A DNA stretch of 58,757 nucleotides, from assembly GCA_013388645.1 (NCBI GenBank), contig JACAEV010000165.1, positions 1-58,757 on the forward strand, in the 5' to 3' direction. Below are positions 56,770-58,757 of this stretch, in pieces. Position 1 is the stretch's first letter; each line of letters begins with the position of its first letter. The position numbers were made by a program, and so were the translations under genes. This DNA comes from Syntrophaceae bacterium. GTDB taxonomy: Bacteria > Desulfobacterota > BSN033 > UBA1163. A model generated the notes under the pieces. That model was not told the origin of the DNA, did no database searches, and was given only the letters and a program-made list of their open reading frames with translations.

Positions 56770-58134
56770 ATGGATAAGGTTAAAAAAATAATTCTCTTTC
56801 ATCTCATCGTTTTCACTTTTATTCTCTCCTGTTCCGTCCTTTCCTTTGCAGCACAAGCCAAGAATATTATCCTGATGATTGGCGATGGGATGGGACCTGC
56901 CCACATCCACATTACATGGCTTTATGCCACAAGGCAGTTGGGGAAGAATCTTGTGATGACCGAAGTGATGGACAAGGGGCGAACGGCCTATATGATCAAT
57001 GATACAGCGGACAGCACCGTAACAGAATCCGCAGCAGCAGCCACCCAGATGGCAACCGGGGTAAAAGTCCTTGCAAAATCGATTGGTATTGGGCCGGATG
57101 GCAAAGCATTGAAGACCATTCTTGAGATGGCTAAAGAAAAAGGAAAGGCAACGGGTTTGGTGACCACTTCTGGGATCACCGATGCAACTCCAGCAGGGTT
57201 TATCGCTCATGTCGCACAACGATCAGAGGAAGAGAAAATTGCAGAGCAACTGGTTAAATCGGATGTCAATATCTTATTTGGAGGGAGAAAGAATTTTTTT
57301 CTTCCTGAGGACGAAAAGGGCAAGAGAAAAGACGGGAAAAATCTCTTAAATGAAGCAAGAGAAAAAGGATACGTGGTGGTGGAAACAGCTGAAGAAATGA
57401 ACAAAACCCAGGGGCAGAAAATCCTTGGATTATTCAATATGGGTAACATGGTCTATGAGATCGATCGGAAGGGAAGCACAGAACCAAGCCTCGCTGAAAT
57501 GACCCAGAAGGCATTAGAAATTCTTAGTCAGGAAAAAGAAGGATTCTTTCTTATGGTCGAGGCGGGGAGAATCGATCACGCTGCCCATGTTCATGACATT
57601 GGTGCTGTGATCTGGGACACCCTCGCTTTTGATGAGGCGATTGAGGTTGCTTATGAATTCCAAAAAACCAATCCAGACACCCTGCTGATCATTACAGCAG
57701 ACCATGAAACCGGAGGGCTTGCTGTGCTTCCTTATAGTCTTACCGGTAAAGAATACGAGGGGATCAATCTTGAGGCGATTTCAAAGATCAAAGGCTCATC
57801 CGAAAAAAGAAATAAGGAATTGGGTGAAGATCCATCTCCCGAGAAAATTAAGGAGGTGATGAAAAAATATTATGATATTGATTTGACAGAGGAGCAGATC
57901 AAAGCCATTCGGGAGAATCCTCTCAAACAGCTGGACCCCAGGCATTTCCATTATGGCCGAAATGGAATCATTGCATTTGTCCTCAGGCTTTATCATAGGA
58001 TCGGTTGGGCAACCGATACTCATTCTGCCACGCCTCTGTTTCTTTGGGGGATCGGTCCTGCCTCTGAAAAGATAAAAGGTTGGAGACACAATACAGATGT
58101 GTTCTTGATGATGAAAGAGGCTTATGGTTTCTGA
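56770..58134 (+). CDS. Periplasmic alkaline phosphatase (PhoA family)
   Basis: 454 residues. A signal peptide (LIVFTFILSCSVLSFAAQA) precedes NIILMIGDGMGPAHIH, the metal site Asp. The nucleophile segment reads TVTESAAAATQMATG: the Ser is present but the residue before it is Glu instead of the usual Asp. GRIDHAAHVHD and ITADHETGG are the other metal ligands. It ends with THSATPLFLWGIGP. It should hydrolyse phosphomonoesters outside the cytoplasm. Confidence 0.93.
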   Translation: MDKVKKIILFHLIVFTFILSCSVLSFAAQAKNIILMIGDGMGPAHIHITWLYATRQLGKNLVMTEVMDKGRTAYMINDTADSTVTESAAAATQMATGVKVLAKSIGIGPDGKALKTILEMAKEKGKATGLVTTSGITDATPAGFIAHVAQRSEEEKIAEQLVKSDVNILFGGRKNFFLPEDEKGKRKDGKNLLNEAREKGYVVVETAEEMNKTQGQKILGLFNMGNMVYEIDRKGSTEPSLAEMTQKALEILSQEKEGFFLMVEAGRIDHAAHVHDIGAVIWDTLAFDEAIEVAYEFQKTNPDTLLIITADHETGGLAVLPYSLTGKEYEGINLEAISKIKGSSEKRNKELGEDPSPEKIKEVMKKYYDIDLTEEQIKAIRENPLKQLDPRHFHYGRNGIIAFVLRLYHRIGWATDTHSATPLFLWGIGPASEKIKGWRHNTDVFLMMKEAYGF

Positions 58135-58171
58135 GGTAATAGCGTATTTTTTGATGTAATTGTAAAAAGTC

Positions 58172-58200
58172 GTCATTCCCGTGGAAAAGGGAATCCAGAG
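58172..58200. repeat. Partial CATTCC-type dispersed repeat
   Basis: GTCATTCCCGTGGAAAAGGG and AATCCAGAG match the start of the 27417-27483 element; the other arm is missing. Confidence 0.6.
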
Positions 58201-58241
58201 AAAGTTGCTTTTTTAGAATAAAAAGGAAGGAATACTATTCA

Positions 58242-58757
58242 ATGTTCAAGGGATTTATTTTCGATTTGGATGGAACCGTTTATCTCAGCGATTCCCTCAT
58301 TCCAGGAGCAGATAGGGTGATTCGTCTTCTAAGAGAGAAAGGAAGAAAGGTCGTTTTCCTTTCCAATAAACCCATCCAGACTCGGGAGGATTACGCCTCG
58401 AAACTGACCCGGCTCGGCATTCCAACTCAACCTGATGAAGTGATCAATTCCACGTTCGTGATGATCAATTATCTGAAAAAGATTGCCCCAGGGGCTAGGC
58501 TTTTTGTGGTAGGGGAGACCCCTTTTATAGAGGAACTGAAAAGGGCTGCTTTTACCGTCTCCGAGGAACCTAAAGAAATCGATTATGTCGTAGTCGCATT
58601 TGATCGGACATTTGATTATCGAAAACTGAACATCGCCTACCAGGCCATTAAGCTCGGGGCCCATCTTGTTGCCACCAATCCCGACCGGACCTGTCCGGTG
58701 GAGGGGGGAGAAATTCCCGATTGTGCTGGGATGATTGCCGCCATTGAGGCAGTAACA
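58242..58757 (+). CDS. HAD-superfamily phosphatase, NagD/PGP-like (partial, cut by window end)
   Basis: At least 172 codons run open to the window edge, with no stop. The start MFKGFIFDLDGTVYLSDS has the HAD motif I DxD, the NagD-type loop follows, and FLSNKPIQTRE is motif II. FDRTFDYRKLNIAYQAIKLG and VATNPDRTCPVEGG are typical of the NagD/4-nitrophenylphosphatase group. It is cytoplasmic. The ribosome-binding site AAGGAAGG is 9-12 bases upstream. It completes the phosphate cluster, perhaps acting on a sugar or glycerol phosphate. Confidence 0.9.
   Translation, partial: MFKGFIFDLDGTVYLSDSLIPGADRVIRLLREKGRKVVFLSNKPIQTREDYASKLTRLGIPTQPDEVINSTFVMINYLKKIAPGARLFVVGETPFIEELKRAAFTVSEEPKEIDYVVVAFDRTFDYRKLNIAYQAIKLGAHLVATNPDRTCPVEGGEIPDCAGMIAAIEAVT

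Overview
The window is bacterial, moderately AT-rich and protein-dense, with no rRNA, tRNA or CRISPR array seen. The gene content is an MSHA-type type IV pilus, a CooS/CooF-like iron-sulfur locus, corrinoid methyltransfer genes, molybdenum cofactor genes and a TctABC transporter. This suggests an anaerobic Gram-negative bacterium, most likely of the Desulfobacterota (former Deltaproteobacteria) or a neighbouring lineage. That placement is inferred from gene content, not from a marker phylogeny.

Layout. (1) 1-18833: a signalling module (small HTH protein, hybrid histidine kinase, response regulator) leads into a pilus locus. Its order (G, minor pilins, I, J, K, L, M, N, E) follows the MSHA pilus clusters of Vibrio. 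A YfhO-like membrane protein and two tandem MshA-like pilins lie on the opposite strand. A four-helix-bundle (23S intervening-sequence type) gene is lodged between the pilin genes, and the 3' end of a second copy opens the window. (2) 19276-25093: GTPase Der, a MacA/MacB-type efflux system and a TauE/SafE permease. (3) 25156-30203, minus: GntR/FCD regulator, TctABC carboxylate transporter and a class V aminotransferase. (4) 30291-36003: a CO-dehydrogenase-like protein that keeps the B/D cluster cysteines but has lost most C-cluster ligands, with a CooF-like ferredoxin, an FAD/NAD(P) oxidoreductase, an unknown Cys-rich protein and ferredoxins. (5) 36038-38438: CDF metal exporter, YjbQ protein, DUF169 protein. 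(6) 38494-46568, minus: a corrinoid methyltransfer island (two corrinoid proteins, UroD-like methyltransferase, MtrH/AcsE-like methyltransferase, RACo-like activator, PocR-AraC regulator, MFS transporter). (7) 46623-49936, minus: a diheme cytochrome and moaA, moaC, MOSC and mogA. (8) 50538-58757, plus: phosphorus acquisition (metallophosphatase, ABC importer, PiT phosphate transporter, alkaline phosphatase, HAD phosphatase cut by the window end).

The most striking non-gene signal is a set of intergenic elements built from different short 'words' but nearly all with a 7-nt period, often as inverted arms. They abut or enter gene ends, provide start sites, ribosome-binding sites and stop codons, and encode the leader peptides of three prepilins. 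Other repeats (a MITE pair, a CATTCC-type dispersed repeat, purine-rich palindromes, a 25-nt inverted doublet) also sit inside genes. The most interesting protein locus is the C-cluster-less CooS-like operon. A pseudoknotted structured RNA may precede moaA.
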